From NCBI GenBank assembly GCA_029532415.1, contig JAQOTA010000046.1:2232001-2296000 (forward strand): DNA of 64,000 nucleotides, written 5' to 3'. Both the position numbers and the translations under genes were made by a program. This DNA is from Marasmius tenuissimus. Its lineage: Eukaryota > Basidiomycota > Agaricomycetes > Agaricales > Marasmiaceae. Positions 1-11,065 of this stretch are shown here, one piece after another. The notes beneath the pieces were generated by a model. It was given only the letters and a program-made list of their open reading frames with translations. It was not told where the DNA came from and searched no databases. Each line of letters opens with the position of its first letter. Position 1 is the stretch's first letter.

Positions 1-708
1 TATACGACTTGGTAAGTCTCTCTGTAACAACCCAAGAGATGCTCTTCGACCTACTTGATTGCTCAGGCGCCACCGGAAGGCGATCTCGGAATACCTCACT
101 AACTGCCCTCGGACTAGAGCGGAGAAAGTTATGGTCTTGCTCGTAGAATCTGGGGTGTTGTACATCTCTCTTTGGGTGAGTTGGTCGGAAATCATCTGCG
201 CTGTATCACTGATCTGCGTGCTTGAATAGATTGTCCAGATCGCCGAAATGGTGACACCGTCCAACCCCTCTTTCGCTAACCAAGCGTTCCGTCAGTTTTA
301 TTCCGTTTTTGTGCCTCAATTGGTGGTACGTCAGGAGTCGCGCCCGGTCCCCTCAATATTCGGAGCTCACCCGCTGGGTAGGGATTATATCCTACGGCAA
401 TAGTTGTCTTCGTTTTCCTACAGCGTTCATTGTGGGACACGGATGGAGTACCATCAATCCATCTGAGCTATGCCGAGCCTTCCCACTCAGAGCCACACGC
501 CTCGGCAGAAGCTACCAGTCACGTCTCCCTGCAACCTAGGAAACCCGAAACGAGCCATTCTACATGCATCCCCAAGCCCACTTTGCCTAGACGGCGTTTT
601 AGTTGCGGCTCTCTGCCTGTCCACCTCATACAAGAAAAGAAAGATGGTGACGAATATCCGGAGGGCAGAAGTTCTCCTTACTCCCCTTATTTTCCAAAAG
701 CTCTTTGA
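1..708 (+). CDS. 3' end of a fungal multipass membrane protein gene (5' truncated by window edge)
   Basis: This is the C-terminal part of the family seen complete at 33940-35232. Exons read as <1-11, 67-175, 230-325 and 382-708, with GT-AG introns. Exon 230-325 is 96 nt, the same length as the matching exon of the complete gene. Shared motifs in the same order are EKVMVLLVESGVLYISLW (EKALVLLMESGMIYSLLW in the full copy), then GLYPTAIVVFVFLQRSLWD (GIYPTLVIILVYLQRSLWD). These are the last two predicted membrane helices. After them comes a long polar Ser/Pro/Arg-rich cytoplasmic-type tail of about 90 residues ending FPKAL; the full copy has only a short tail. The function of this Agaricomycete family is not known to me, so I assign none. 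Homology is read directly from the sequence; topology is inferred. Confidence 0.8.
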
Positions 709-919
709 GTTGTACAATCATCGATGTACTGTTGAACTGTACAACGGGACCTACTTAGGTTGAGAAGAGAACTCGATACCCGGTCGTTAGGGTACGAAAT
801 CGAACGGGGGCGTGTCTGGTCCGACACTGTGTTATGAACGACAGGGGATGTTACTGTACATATATCATGTAAATCAATCGTATCAGCATCAGTAGATTCA
901 CGAGCTAGTACTCCTTTAA

Positions 920-1541
920 TCAACCGGAGGTTGTTCCTGGGCGCACGTCGACCAGGATTTGGTTTAGTTTGAAAACCCTCCTCCCGTCAAAAAACCCATG
1001 GATACCCCCAGGGGTGCTTGGTGGCTTGAGACTTGCGTCCTGTTCCACACTAGAGCAATGGCATAGTCAGGAAAGGAAAGGAAAAGGCCCACAGAGGTAT
1101 AGAATACATACACTAAGTTTATCGACGACGTTGCGTCAACTTCGACGGGGGCGTCACGGATGACAATGCCCTCGAAGTACTGAGCCGTGTAGAACAGTCC
1201 TACATTTCCTGTTCCCTAGAGAGAACGACCTTCAGTTGCTGCGCGAAGACTGAGTAAAAGAGCCTTGGACCTACTCCGGAAAGATTAGCGCTTTCGCCGC
1301 TAGCTACAGTCCCCGTAAATTTGACGATTGCGGTTCTTTCGTCAAAGACCTGGGACCTGAATTTCTGCTTGTACTCGTCTCGAGAGACTGACGCGCCGTT
1401 CAGGATGATCTCCTGGACGTTCTTCGACACGAACGCATCAAAAGCGGAGTCAAAGTCGGCTTGAGAGCTTGCCTCGATGAGTGTAGTAAGGTGTTGTTGA
1501 GCCCAGGTATTGGCTGGGGGGAGGACGATGTTAGAGGCCAT
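920..1541 (-). CDS. NTF2-like/SnoaL-fold small protein (162 aa, 3 exons)
   Basis: Exons on the minus strand are 1541-1271, 1199-1112 and 1049-920, and phases close to 163 codons. The protein begins MASNIVLPPANTW, continues with DFDSAFDAFVSKNVQEIILNGASVSRDEYKQ, then NLSGVGLFYTAQYFEG, and ends with a conserved-looking TPGGIHGFFDGRRVF block. This order of helix, DAF segment and FYTA strand resembles the small NTF2-like proteins common in Agaricomycetes. No catalytic residues can be assigned and the role is unknown. The first intron uses a weak GTCCAA donor; the stronger GTAGGT four bases upstream would break the frame. A TATAAAA box lies 48 bp upstream of the ATG. Fold call is by pattern memory; exon structure is well supported by phase. 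Confidence 0.75.
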
Positions 1542-1588
1542 TGCTATAAGTTGACTGTAAGGGAATGGAAGGAGGCAAGGATGCTAGC

Positions 1589-1595
1589 TTTTATA
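1589..1595 (-). promoter_or_regulatory. TATA box of the NTF2-like gene
   Basis: TATAAAA on the minus strand, 48 bp upstream of the ATG at 1541. The rest of the 1542-1890 spacer between this gene and the downstream end of the Rtt106 gene shows nothing else I recognise. Confidence 0.5.
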
Positions 1596-1890
1596 CCCTC
1601 CCTCCCGAACGGTGGAGTCGACTTCGCTAATGTTGTACTATTCTTAGGATTGCGAGAGCAGAGCCGGTGCACAATTGCGTAGTCGTTTTGAGCGTTCTCC
1701 GAAGCCTGTGTAAGGAAGAATGGTTCAAGCAAAAGCGGCCTATATTCCATGGTATAGATAGACACTCCCGTCCCCACCAAAATCGCTTCAATACTACGAT
1801 ATGCGAGCCTACCACAGCACAAAACAAAATTAGCACATTTCACTGAATTAGAGGCACTAAAAGGCGGGTTGTACGTACTAGATGAATGCA

Positions 1891-3444
1891 TCACTCATCC
1901 AATTCATCCTCCTCTCCGTCACTTTCTCCCCCAACAGCAGTAGCGCGAGCGAGATCCCCTTCGACCATGTCTACAACCATATCCATTGCAGCTTTCGACA
2001 TCTTGGGCATGGCCCCTGGCCGTAGTAGCGGGTGGTTCTCCGGCTTCAGTTCTTCCTCTTCGCCCTCTGCATCCCCGTCATCAACTTCTGCATCTTCCTC
2101 AGACTCGCCTTCAGCATCGTCACTGTCATTGTCTTTCTCATCGTCCGAACCAGAATCATCTCCAGAGCTTGCGGCGAAGTCTTCGTCTTCCTCGTCATCC
2201 GAATCGAATTGTGCTTGATTCAAAGTAAAGTTCTTTGGGGCAACGGGCTCCGCCTCAGCAACAGCAGTTTTGGATGGGGAAGTCGAAGTGGTCGCCGCCT
2301 CTTTGTCGCCCTCAGTTTGCCCAAATAGGTGTCGATATTTCCTAACCCATTCGTTGATGGCATCCTGCTCCTTCGCGTCAATGGGAGCGAACTGTGTTTC
2401 TTCCCTAACCACGTCGCCATCCTCGAGTTGTTCCCCCCTTCGCATCAAGATGACGGTGAGCGTCCTTCCCGTCGCACTGATGACCCTCAGCCCCTCGGTT
2501 TTGTTGACGAATTCTTCTACTGGCCAGAACTCGCAAGGTTTGGCGTCTCCCCATAAGATGCCTTCCTTCATGAACCATAAGCTACCCGACTTTGCGCCCC
2601 GATACGCTTCCACACCAGGGACGCCTATCCCACCGGCCCCCAGAAACGCGCTCTTGAACACGTTCGTTGAGGGTTCAATCACCCGGAAAGGAAGATGAGA
2701 GAAGAATGAACGAAGCAGTGGGAGCGTTTCGTCGCCCTTTTTGATGGAGGTCTCTTTCGCAGGGGAGGCCGTGTGGTCCAATGTGGTGACAACGGCCGTG
2801 GACGTCGCGTCTACACCGAAGATAACTTGGAAGTTACCTTGCGCTGACGCTTGCACCTTCCTGTTTTCAATTTCCGGGACATCATTCGAGATGAGGATGA
2901 CTGTCCAGTGAGGTTTGGTTTTGCCGCGTGTTGGGACGAGAAAACCTCGGCGTAAGGATGAGATCGGAGCAGAATGTTCGAGGGCGTTGGTAGATGCATT
3001 GTGAAATCGAATAGATGATTTGTGGATCGTTATATCGACCTTTCTGCGTACAGGTGAAGTGGCGGATATGCCTTTCAATGTGAACAATGGAGGGTCTTCG
3101 GAGGGTGAAGGTGCTTGAATCTCGGTTTTGTGTCGTTTATTGTCACTAGTTCCTGCGTTCGAAGGTTCTTCTGCGTCTCTCGAGCGCTTTTGTGATCCAG
3201 ATGGGAACGCGAGGGTGCTGAGTCGGTTCCTGACGATGCTCTGCTTTGCTACCCATTGCTCCTGGTCTGTAGACGATGACTGAGAGGCACACGGTCCTCC
3301 ACATATGAATCTGATCATGTTGTCGAGGAGCTGCTCGTTGTTCGGCGCATTGCACAAGGCTTGGAAATCCTTCGACAGGCCGTCTGGAAGGCTGGACGAA
3401 ACAGCTTCCAGAAATGGTGTCTTCGTGTCGACCTCCATCATCAA
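1891..3444 (-). CDS. RTT106: Rtt106-type histone H3-H4 chaperone (517 aa, intronless)
   Basis: Single uninterrupted ORF. The N-terminal ~110 residues are helical, with a short acidic/basic linker (KRSRDAEEPS, NKRHK). Residues ~115-375 match the tandem PH-like Rtt106/Pob3 middle module: a first domain from LFTLKGISATSP to the segment before SFFSHLPFRV, and a second domain with GVEAYRGAKSGSLWFMKEG and LWGDAKPCEFWPVEE. The C-terminal ~120 residues are strongly acidic (runs of D and E), as expected of a histone chaperone. In yeast, Rtt106 binds K56-acetylated H3-H4 and works with CAF-1 in replication-coupled nucleosome assembly and silencing. The close relative SSRP1/Pob3 is less likely, because the layout lacks its N-terminal domain and the acidic tail is terminal. 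Length is near the family norm. Divergent from the gene at 4061. Confidence 0.85.
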   Translation of the reverse strand: MMMEVDTKTPFLEAVSSSLPDGLSKDFQALCNAPNNEQLLDNMIRFICGGPCASQSSSTDQEQWVAKQSIVRNRLSTLAFPSGSQKRSRDAEEPSNAGTSDNKRHKTEIQAPSPSEDPPLFTLKGISATSPVRRKVDITIHKSSIRFHNASTNALEHSAPISSLRRGFLVPTRGKTKPHWTVILISNDVPEIENRKVQASAQGNFQVIFGVDATSTAVVTTLDHTASPAKETSIKKGDETLPLLRSFFSHLPFRVIEPSTNVFKSAFLGAGGIGVPGVEAYRGAKSGSLWFMKEGILWGDAKPCEFWPVEEFVNKTEGLRVISATGRTLTVILMRRGEQLEDGDVVREETQFAPIDAKEQDAINEWVRKYRHLFGQTEGDKEAATTSTSPSKTAVAEAEPVAPKNFTLNQAQFDSDDEEDEDFAASSGDDSGSDDEKDNDSDDAEGESEEDAEVDDGDAEGEEEELKPENHPLLRPGAMPKMSKAAMDMVVDMVEGDLARATAVGGESDGEEDELDE

Positions 3445-4060
3445 GGGGGCTGAATCTTTTCAGTAAATGGAGGACCTGAGCGTGCACAGTATATACCAGG
3501 TTCGGCCAGGTGTTGTGCTCAACGTTCAAGAATCGAGCAAGTGACGCGTGGTGAGAAGGAAGATGTTGCCGCGGCGCGGGCACTCAACGCGATTTCTCTT
3601 TCTCACCTTCATCATCGACTGACGGACTTCAAGCTAATGTCTCTAATTCTACTTCAGCGACAAATCACATGGTTGAACCTGGTCTGGCTGGATTGTGGCA
3701 AGATGAGTTACACTCTCCTCCTTGTTCTGTCAACTGTTGACTTGTCGCAGGTAGGATCTAATTGTCCTATGGCCAGCTACAGTGATGACTCGCTATCGTT
3801 GATACGCGAACCTGCAGGATCGTGGCAGAATCTGGCAGAATTCCCTGATACGTCGGTGCATGGACCAATATTACGACGAACAATGAACCAAGACCAACCA
3901 AATTTCGAAGCGAAGGCCACAATTCTCCAAGGGTATATATAGCGAGCCGCCTGCACAAGATTACCCACCAACTGTTTCCTGACCGCGACTCCGGTAGTCC
4001 CGCACTGTCATTTTACCTGTATTCTTACCCTTCGCTGCACGTCACGCTCACGACCTAGTC
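3445..4060. other. Intergenic region between divergent genes
   Basis: Shared upstream region of the Rtt106 gene (minus) and the gene at 4061 (plus). There is a TATATA-like run near 3931-3940 (gggtatatatagc), about 120 bp upstream of the plus-strand ATG, which could serve that gene. No RNA gene or repeat was recognised. Confidence 0.4.
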
Positions 4061-5363
4061 ATGCCTGCACACCCCGCCAACTCTCCTTTCGCGGTCGAAG
4101 TTGCTGATGCTCATCCTCAAGTTGACGTTTCCCGGCGCAGGAGTCGGTCTAATGCTGTATTGCACACGACAATGCTGTTTCGCTCTTCCAGTTCTTCTGT
4201 TGCACGCGTCAAGACGGAGGGTGCCGAACGAGTTCGCATTGCTGTGACCGGGTGAGTGCTCTTCTCCATTCCAGCTTATACTATGGTGTTAAATGTGCTT
4301 TTCTAGACCTGAAGCAACGGCTTTCGGCAACCCAACCTTCGGAGAGCGCACATCTGTCACGATCACACACAGAGATGTCAACCATGCCATAAGAACGTCC
4401 ATTTACGATCGCAATCCCCGCAACCCGGTAAGGTTCGTGACCGTCGCGCCCATACCAGAGGACGAAGTACTGCCTCCACCCACGACTCCTGCAATCGACC
4501 TTCCCACCAAGTCCAAGATATCAGACGAGAAGAGGCCGCTATCATCCGCTGATTACGACCTGCTCGTTCCCCCTGACACATTAGAGGTCATGGAGGAATG
4601 GGCTGAAGGGTTACAACGACAACGCGTCGCTGAACAGGTCACGGCACTGCTTGCAGAGAAGGAGGCTTCACGTGGCCGCTCTCTTAAGATCGACACTTCG
4701 TCCTCAGGTGTTCCATTCCCATCCACCTCACCCTCACCCGCCCGTTCCGAATTCCCAGAACGACCCAGCGCACCTTGCCCACTCTCTCCATTCTCGGACG
4801 ACGATGACGAAGACTTTCCCCTCGGTGTTCGCCCGGATGGTCCTGTTCTTGCACCTTTCAAGTCGTTTGGCGAAGCCTCAGTGGCGGACTCGGTTGAAGG
4901 TGTCGATGACGCTCCTGGACCTGCAGTCATGTCCAGGAAGTCGAGGAACGGCAGCTCCTCCAGCCTCCCACAGACCGCCAGCCCCACCAAGTCGCTCGCA
5001 GAGACTCTCAAACTCAAACTTGCATCGCCCAAGTCCAGGTCGACTTCCGATTTGGCGCTTGGATACGTGGACGGTGCTCCGTTGACGCGTGATGGGAGTG
5101 CCAACAGCATCAGCAATTTGAAGTTGAGGTTGCCTGTTGTGAAGAGGTTGTTTGGGTTTGGGAAGGGCAAAGGTGTGGCCAAGCGTGATGACTGGCAAAG
5201 ACAGGACAAGGCCAAGCATGCTGCATCTGCTGTTGCCTCCACGTCCAAGGGTCAAAAGAGGCATCGCGACGATGACGAAGCAGACGAGAATGCTCCTCCC
5301 GTCGAGGAGAAGGAGAGGAGGATCATTGAGGGTAGAAATATCAGGAGGAGATTGATTGCTTGA
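4061..5363 (+). CDS. Hypothetical Ser/Pro-rich, probably nuclear protein (415 aa, 2 exons)
   Basis: Exons are 4061-4251 and 4307-5363 with a 55 nt GTGAGT...TAG intron; phase closes to 416 codons. I do not recognise a family. The protein is largely low complexity (S, P, D). A short central helix (DTLEVMEEWAEGLQRQRVAEQVTALLAEKE) may form a coiled coil. A basic C-terminus contains KGVAKRDDWQRQDKAK and KRHRDDDEADENAPP and ends in RRRLIA. SPTK and SPKSRST motifs look like proline-directed kinase sites. Together with several basic patches, this suggests a phosphorylated nuclear protein; that is inference only. The start is the first ATG after the divergent promoter. Confidence 0.7.
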
Positions 5364-5849
5364 AGATCCAGAAACATACACACTCGTTTTCCGTTGTTTT
5401 CTTCTTTCCACAATGATTGACAACTATTACTACTATCACTGACGAACAATACTACCGTGTGCGCTGGACGCATTGATGTTGGGCTGCTGTATCTATACGT
5501 GGTCATGATCACGCTCATTCCTGTTGTATCTCTAATCCTGGTTCTCATGTGTACCGTAGCTCATATGAATAATAATCGCTCGCAATCTCGACGCCGCACA
5601 GGAAGCAAAGGCCAAAGGAGCCTTGCCTTATTTGAGCTCCAAGTTGGACGGGTTGCGGACGGGTATGCACATGAACCACCGGAATCTGACACACTACTTT
5701 TGGCGCCCTCAGCCCTCTTTGACACCGACTTCATCCCGTGTCCATACCGCGCTCTTAGTGACCACTAGTGGCGCCGCCTCTAAGCGGGTAGATCTCATTT
5801 TACTACACATACACACTATCCTGTTCCGACATAGTACAAACCCCCTCGA
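5364..5849. other. Convergent intergenic region
   Basis: Lies between the stop of the gene at 4061-5363 and the stop of the minus-strand DAHP synthase. It presumably contains both 3' UTRs. Only short overlapping ORFs without recognisable motifs are present. Confidence 0.4.
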
Positions 5850-7991
5850 TCATCGGGAAACTGACGCCCCGCCCAGTTCCTCATACAGTTTCCCTCCGAA
5901 CGCGGATTGGCTGGCGCCTTTTCTCGCTTGTTTAAAGTGATTCGAGAGAAGGAATGCAAGATCGAGCGATTGCTCGAAGTTGAGGCGGGGATCACAGAAT
6001 GACTGGATTGGGGTAAGCGGAAAGTTGTCAGGCAAGGGAAACAGGAACGCGTACTTGATACCTCAAACCCAACTCCTCTTCTGCGAGCTCCATACTGCCT
6101 CCTAAGCACTCTGTCACGCTGTAACCTTCTTCGTTCAGTTCTCCTGTGAATTCTAGGGAGACGCCGCCTACGAGGAGAAAGGTCAGACGGAAATCAAAAC
6201 CTCAACAAGCTCTGGGATGTATACCAAGATCGGAGTCCAGCCTCGAATGTACGGCCAAAGTCGAGGTGAGCTCCGTGATTATACTCTTGAAATGACGAGT
6301 CTTAAGACCAGACGGGGATGTTTGGGTACTGTAAGAGATTTCACGCGTCAATCGAAGCTGGGAGACGCATTCCAAGAGAACGACAGCGGGGAAAGACGCG
6401 TACTTTCCATGCATAGGATCACATATCCACGCTACAGGATGTCCGGATTCTTGGATGGCCTTGATGTGTCCGGGAAGATGTGCTTCGACTTTTTCTGCCC
6501 CATAACGTGTAATGAGGGTTACTCGACCAGGCTCTTTATCTGGGTTGACGACTGGGAGATGGCGATGAGTTCGAGTGAAAAGTGGAAGACGTGCAAAAAA
6601 AAACATACTTCCGACCAACCGGACCAGCTCACCGCTTTCCATACTGGGTCCGACTTTAATTCCGATGGGATTGCGTATCCCTCGGAAGTACTGATGTGAT
6701 GAGGAGATCGGTGAGTACAGCATGAAGTATATGGGCTCATAAAGACTCACTTCTACATGCGCTCCATCCAACTGCCTTGTGCGGTCACCTATCCAGATGA
6801 AATGTGCTGAAGTGTTGTAGGAGGCTTTTTGCTACGAGAAGAGCTCAGTGGGTTCCCGACCAGATGAGTCAACAAAAAGGAGTACCTTCGGTTGGCCAGG
6901 TATCAGTGCCTCCCTCGTGAGAGCCTCCTCGTAGCCCAGCATCAGCCCTTCATGACTATTATACGGAGTTCTTGAGAAAGTCGTCAGGGCTATGAACGTT
7001 GAAGCGCGTGCCTGACATAGAAATCGACCTCGCCCAAGGGACCTCTACCAGCTCCCCGCTCAAACCCTCCTGCCTCACTGCCCGTTGCACCAATGGTGTG
7101 ACTGAAGTCCAACGCGTCCGACAATCCGTCGATAATTTTCCCGAAAGATTTCCGTAGTGTATCCGAGCGAACGTGGTTCAAACTCCAATCCCTTGGGTGC
7201 GTTCCATGCAAACTGGCAAATCCTGAAGTAAGGAGAGCACGAATGTAGTTTAGTGTTGTCGTGGAATGAAAATACGCGCTGGAAACTGTCCGTTAATAAG
7301 GAAGTACTGTAACATCACCGAATTTGGGTCAACCAACCTCAATAACCGCTCTGGATCTGGCTCTCGGTCGTTCACGTCCAGCCCGTTGACGTTGTCCCCA
7401 CGGAAACTCATAACTTCCTTGATGATCTCTTCACCATTTTCGCTTTTGATTTTAACTTTCTCCTTAGGACTGCTTCTCGGTTTTGCGTATTGCCCTGCAA
7501 TTCGTCCAACGCGGACCTGAACGAAAATGAGTCATCGAACACGATCGAATTGGGTGAAGGGACTCACTACTGGTTTTCGACCGCCCCATACGAGTACTAG
7601 CGAGAAACTCAGAATCAAACCAACTTTCTTTTCGATATTTCCGGCTGTGCAACCCTCAAAGCTCTCTGCACAGTCACCCGCATGAAGAAGGAAGGCCTTG
7701 TTGGACTGAACGAGTGATAGTTGATGTCGGAGACGTTCAATTTCAGACGGTGTCACCAAGGGTGGAAGATTTGAGAGTTTTTGAAGGACACTGCGCATCC
7801 TGGGAGATGAGCCATGCTACACGATCAAAGATTTGAGGACACACCCAGGCAATTTCTCTGCTTTCTCTCCTTCATAGTGCACAGGCTGTAACAGCTGTTA
7901 CCAACCGCCCAACGCAAACCGTTGAGATACATACTTGAGCAACGGTCTTATTTCTCCAGGAATCTGGACGCCATTCCCCAGACGTCGCCAT
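5850..7991 (-). CDS. Class II (plant-type) DAHP synthase, 11 exons, 500 aa
   Basis: 3-deoxy-D-arabino-heptulosonate-7-phosphate synthase joins PEP and erythrose 4-phosphate in the first step of the shikimate pathway. Exons: 7991-7935, 7816-7568, 7516-7338, 7278-7012, 6955-6886, 6831-6751, 6690-6609, 6551-6404, 6328-6225, 6167-6055, 6002-5850; the sum is exactly 501 codons. Class II signatures in order: WRPDSWR at the N-terminus, [12 protein letters not shown] (metal cysteine), [122 protein letters not shown]...VTEC and [11 protein letters not shown]. Intron 4 (7011-6956) reads GC-AG. The 44 residues after the CDPRLN block extend slightly beyond the usual end. The Y-x-D that normally follows the WR segment is not obvious at the exon 1/2 junction. 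Confidence 0.93.
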
Positions 7992-8100
7992 CGATCGAAT
8001 AGAAATGAAAAATTTGGAGGCCGCGGCACGGAGGCAAGGCGGAAAGCGTGCGAAATTTGACTCATTCTAGGTCTTCCGCTAACCCTCACCATCCTCGTTC
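7992..8100. promoter_or_regulatory. 109 bp shared promoter of DAHP synthase and Rheb
   Basis: Only 109 bp separate the two divergent start codons, so both promoters and 5' UTRs must overlap. No clear TATA box was found. Confidence 0.6.
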
Positions 8101-8907
8101 ATGTCCAGCGGTGCAAGACGGCGGAAGATAGCCCTTCTCGGCTCTCGTTCAGTTGGTTCGTCATTCTACCATTCCTTTATTGTAACGACTCCAGCTGACA
8201 GGCCCACAGGAAAATCATCTCTCGTGAAACAGTTCATAGAAAACCAATTCATCGATTCATATTATCCAACGATCGAGGTGGCGTATGTGAAGACTATAGT
8301 CCATAAAGGCAACGAATACGTGCTGGAGATATTTGATACTGCTGGACAGGTGCGGGGCCGTTCCGTTGCAATCGTTGCACCCTTTTGACTACTCTCTAGG
8401 ATGAGTATACCCCTATTAACAGTCAGCATGCCATTGGCATCCATGGATACGTTCTTGTCTACTCAATCGCATCCCGAATCAGCTTCGAAATGATCCAAAT
8501 CATATACGATAAAATCATCGATTTCTCTGGGCTGACCGACATCCCATGTGTTATCATTGGTTCCAAGTCCGACTTGGACTCGAGGTGCGCACGTTCAAGC
8601 CGTTGACCCTCCTTGTGTCGAAACCTGACCCCGTTACGGAGTGTAGCCGTCAAGTTGACGCAGCAGAAGCCCAGCAGCTTGCTCAGACACTCAAAGCCGG
8701 TTGGATAGAGGCGAGCGCGAAGAATGATGTCAATGTTGGTGAGCACACAAGTTTCCTCATTTTTTACTCTGGCGAGTGTCCTTTAATTCCGTTGCATTCG
8801 GTCGTGAAACAGCCAAAGCATTTGAGCTTTGCGTTCAGGAAATTGAGAAACGGAATCCTTCAAACCAGAAGGAGGTCAAAGCCGGTCCAGGTTGTGTCGT
8901 GGTGTGA
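8101..8907 (+). CDS. Rheb-family small GTPase (188 aa, 5 exons)
   Basis: Ras-superfamily GTPase; in fungi Rheb acts upstream of TORC1 and basic amino-acid uptake. Exons 8101-8155, 8210-8349, 8400-8584, 8647-8738 and 8813-8907 sum to 189 codons. Motifs: P-loop GSRSVGKSS, with arginine where Ras has Gly12, as in Rheb; effector region SYYPTIE; DTAGQDEY (switch II); GSKSDLD in place of NKxD; and EASAKN (G5). The C-terminus is a CaaX-type box CVVV, so prenylation and membrane attachment are expected. The normal Asn of the NKxD motif is Ser here (GSKSD), which could alter guanine-nucleotide binding. Length is typical of Rheb (~184 aa). Shares its promoter region with the DAHP synthase gene. Confidence 0.92.
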
Positions 8908-9757
8908 CTCGCATCTAGTGGGATTATCTTGTTTATTTGTTTATCTTATCTTCGTGTATTATGGTCTTACCCTCGAACAATTAATGGATCCAGATCGCGT
9001 TCACAAGTCGCAACTACGTCCGCAACATGAAAGTCTTCGATTGCAACTTCACCCTGGCGTAGCAAGCATGGGATTTCCTCGACCAAACCAAACGGTCGGA
9101 CTGTTAGCTCAACATGTTCCAGGGTACAAAAACGGTCGTACGTAGGTATCCAAACTCGTCAAGTGGGCACTTATCCGATGTTCTCGCTCCCTTTCAAGTG
9201 ACCACGGGCTTGGCTCAATGCGCTCGTCTAGACAATGGCACATACAACAATGGTACGTCAGGTTCTCGAAGCGGTAACAATGCCGAAGCATCGCCATTTT
9301 ACTCGGCCACTCACCCACGAACGGAAGGAGGCGTGCATCCCAGCTGGACATGTCTTCGTCGTGGCTCGATGGACCAGACTTAGTACGTATAGAGTCATAC
9401 AAAGGTCATATTCTCGGGAAAGATCTCCGCCGTTCCACAAGAAATGACATGGACGCAGTCCTCAACGAACATCGATAAAGAGGTTGTGGAGTCGCAAACT
9501 TCTAAGCGCACCAAAATCCAAATGGGCTTGTAGCCGGTTGGCGGGGATACGAGGAGATATATTGTGCAGTTTCGCAACGATCAGGGACGACAACCCTCTG
9601 ACACGTGAAGTACATGAGGCTGCCAGCTTTCCCAGTGATCGGCGGACAATCCGGCGAGCCGACCATTGTCGACTCGTAGGGATATAAAACAAACACTGGG
9701 TCGGCTCGCTTTCCTCAATTTCACACCGCTCGTATCCCCCCTCAACTCACTGCCAAT
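8908..9757. other. Intergenic region, no gene recognised
   Basis: Contains only short overlapping ORFs on both strands with no motif I can name. The proximal promoter of the gene at 9758 lies at the right end. Confidence 0.4.
9683..9689 (+). promoter_or_regulatory. TATA box of the gene at 9758
   Basis: TATAAAA 69 bp upstream of the ATG, followed by a pyrimidine-rich stretch up to the start codon, a common layout in basidiomycete promoters. Confidence 0.55.
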
Positions 9758-11065
9758 ATGGCAAACATGCTGCAGGCCTTCAAGTTGAAACCTTTCGACC
9801 TCGAGCCTGTCCTTGCTGCTTGGAAAGACGGTCCCCGATTCACTGGAAACCCCAAGAAAGACCCACCTGTTGAGGAGTGGCTCAAGAAGATCAAGGCGGG
9901 TTGCATGGAACGAAACGTGCCAAAGGAATATTGGCACAAAGTTGGACGGCATTTCATGGACGAGAAAGCAAGGGCTAGGTAAGCTCAAGTGTTCCCCTAT
10001 CGCGACTGATACATGAGGGATTAATCGAAGAGTTTAGGTTGGATGAACTGAAGAGCGTTATGGCGAAGGTTCACGGAGGCAACTACCGGTGGACCTGGGA
10101 AAAGTTTAAGATCGCGATGCGCAACATGGGATGTGAGTTCTTTGCTTGTTCGCTTCCTGGTTCATAATATGCTCAAGCTCGGCCCGGTCATAGGGAACAT
10201 CGAGGACTCCGCGACGGAGACCATCAAAGTGAAAAGCAAGCCATCTCTGGGACTGTGGTGGGCCCACAAGGACACCAAGTCAGAGAAGGAAGTCGAAGAG
10301 CCCAAACCCCTCTCTCCGATCCAGGAGAAAGCCAGGCCAGTGCCCAAACGATCCGAATCGTCCTTCTGGTTGGGCCGAAAACCTACAGTTGATCAGGGCC
10401 CGGAGGCTCAGAAAGAGAAGACCCAGAAAGAGAAGGACGACAAAGGGACCGCGACGACGAAGTCACGGCCACCACCAACACGGTCCAGCAGCGGTTTCTG
10501 GCCCATGGGAAAGAACTCTCAGGAGTCTCTAGTGGCTGAGCCGGAACAGATTCCTCAGCCCGTTATCAGACCGGCCAGGTCTAAGAGCAAGTCGCTCTCC
10601 GATACCGTGGTAATGACAGTCCGCGAGGCTTCGAAGCATCCGACACCAGTACGAAAGGGCAGCGCTGCTTCGGATGCAGGCCATCCTGACGAAAGTGAGC
10701 TCGATCTGCGAACATACTATTGTGCACATGGACTGACATGCGACTGCTTCGCAGCTGTGACTACAGTAACTCACGCCCCTTTATGGCTCATTAACGCCTG
10801 CAATGCGCTGGACTTCCTGCAAACTGAACACCCGAAAGTCATGAGCACACTTAGTGCCATCCTGATCACCGCTGGCACATTACCCTCGATCCCAGCGATT
10901 ACTGCGGGGGCGGGAGGCGCCTTGCTGGCATCTGGTGCGGCCCAGGCAGCCGGTGCCATCGCGGTCGGTGTTGGAAGTTGGCTCAAGGCGCAGCAGGAAT
11001 CGAGATCTGGGTCGACGAGTGGTGACACGACACCTCCGTCAGAGACGAAGGCTCTAACGAAGTAG
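9758..11065 (+). CDS. Hypothetical protein with Lys/Pro-rich linker and hydrophobic Gly/Ala C-terminal segment
   Basis: Exons 9758-9978, 10038-10132, 10194-10694 and 10755-11065 give 375 aa. The last intron (10695-10754, 60 nt, GTGAGC...GCAG) is a multiple of three without a stop, so a retained form of 395 aa is also readable. Residues 1-110 (LEPVLAAWKDGPRFTG, VEEWLKKIKAGC, NVPKEYWHKVGRHFM) resemble the helical N-terminal domain of fungal proteins derived from retroelement gag, but this is weak. The middle is charged and Pro/Ser-rich with repeated SxxGxW-type segments (KPSLGLWWAHKD, SESSFWLGRKP, SSSGFWPMGKN). The C-terminus has a 45-residue Ala/Gly/Ile-rich hydrophobic stretch (ITAGAGGALLASGAAQAAGA) that could insert in a membrane. 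Function is not recognised. Confidence 0.7.

Noticed and set aside
2270..2698. 142-aa plus-strand ORF inside the Rtt106 gene
   Set aside because: Antisense shadow of a clearly coding minus-strand ORF; no motif.
4553..5248. 231-aa minus-strand ORF
   Set aside because: Antisense of the spliced gene at 4061-5363; Ser-rich because of codon complementarity.
9758..10130. Calling the gene at 9758 a domesticated gag protein
   Set aside because: Resemblance of the helical N-terminus is too weak without a profile search.
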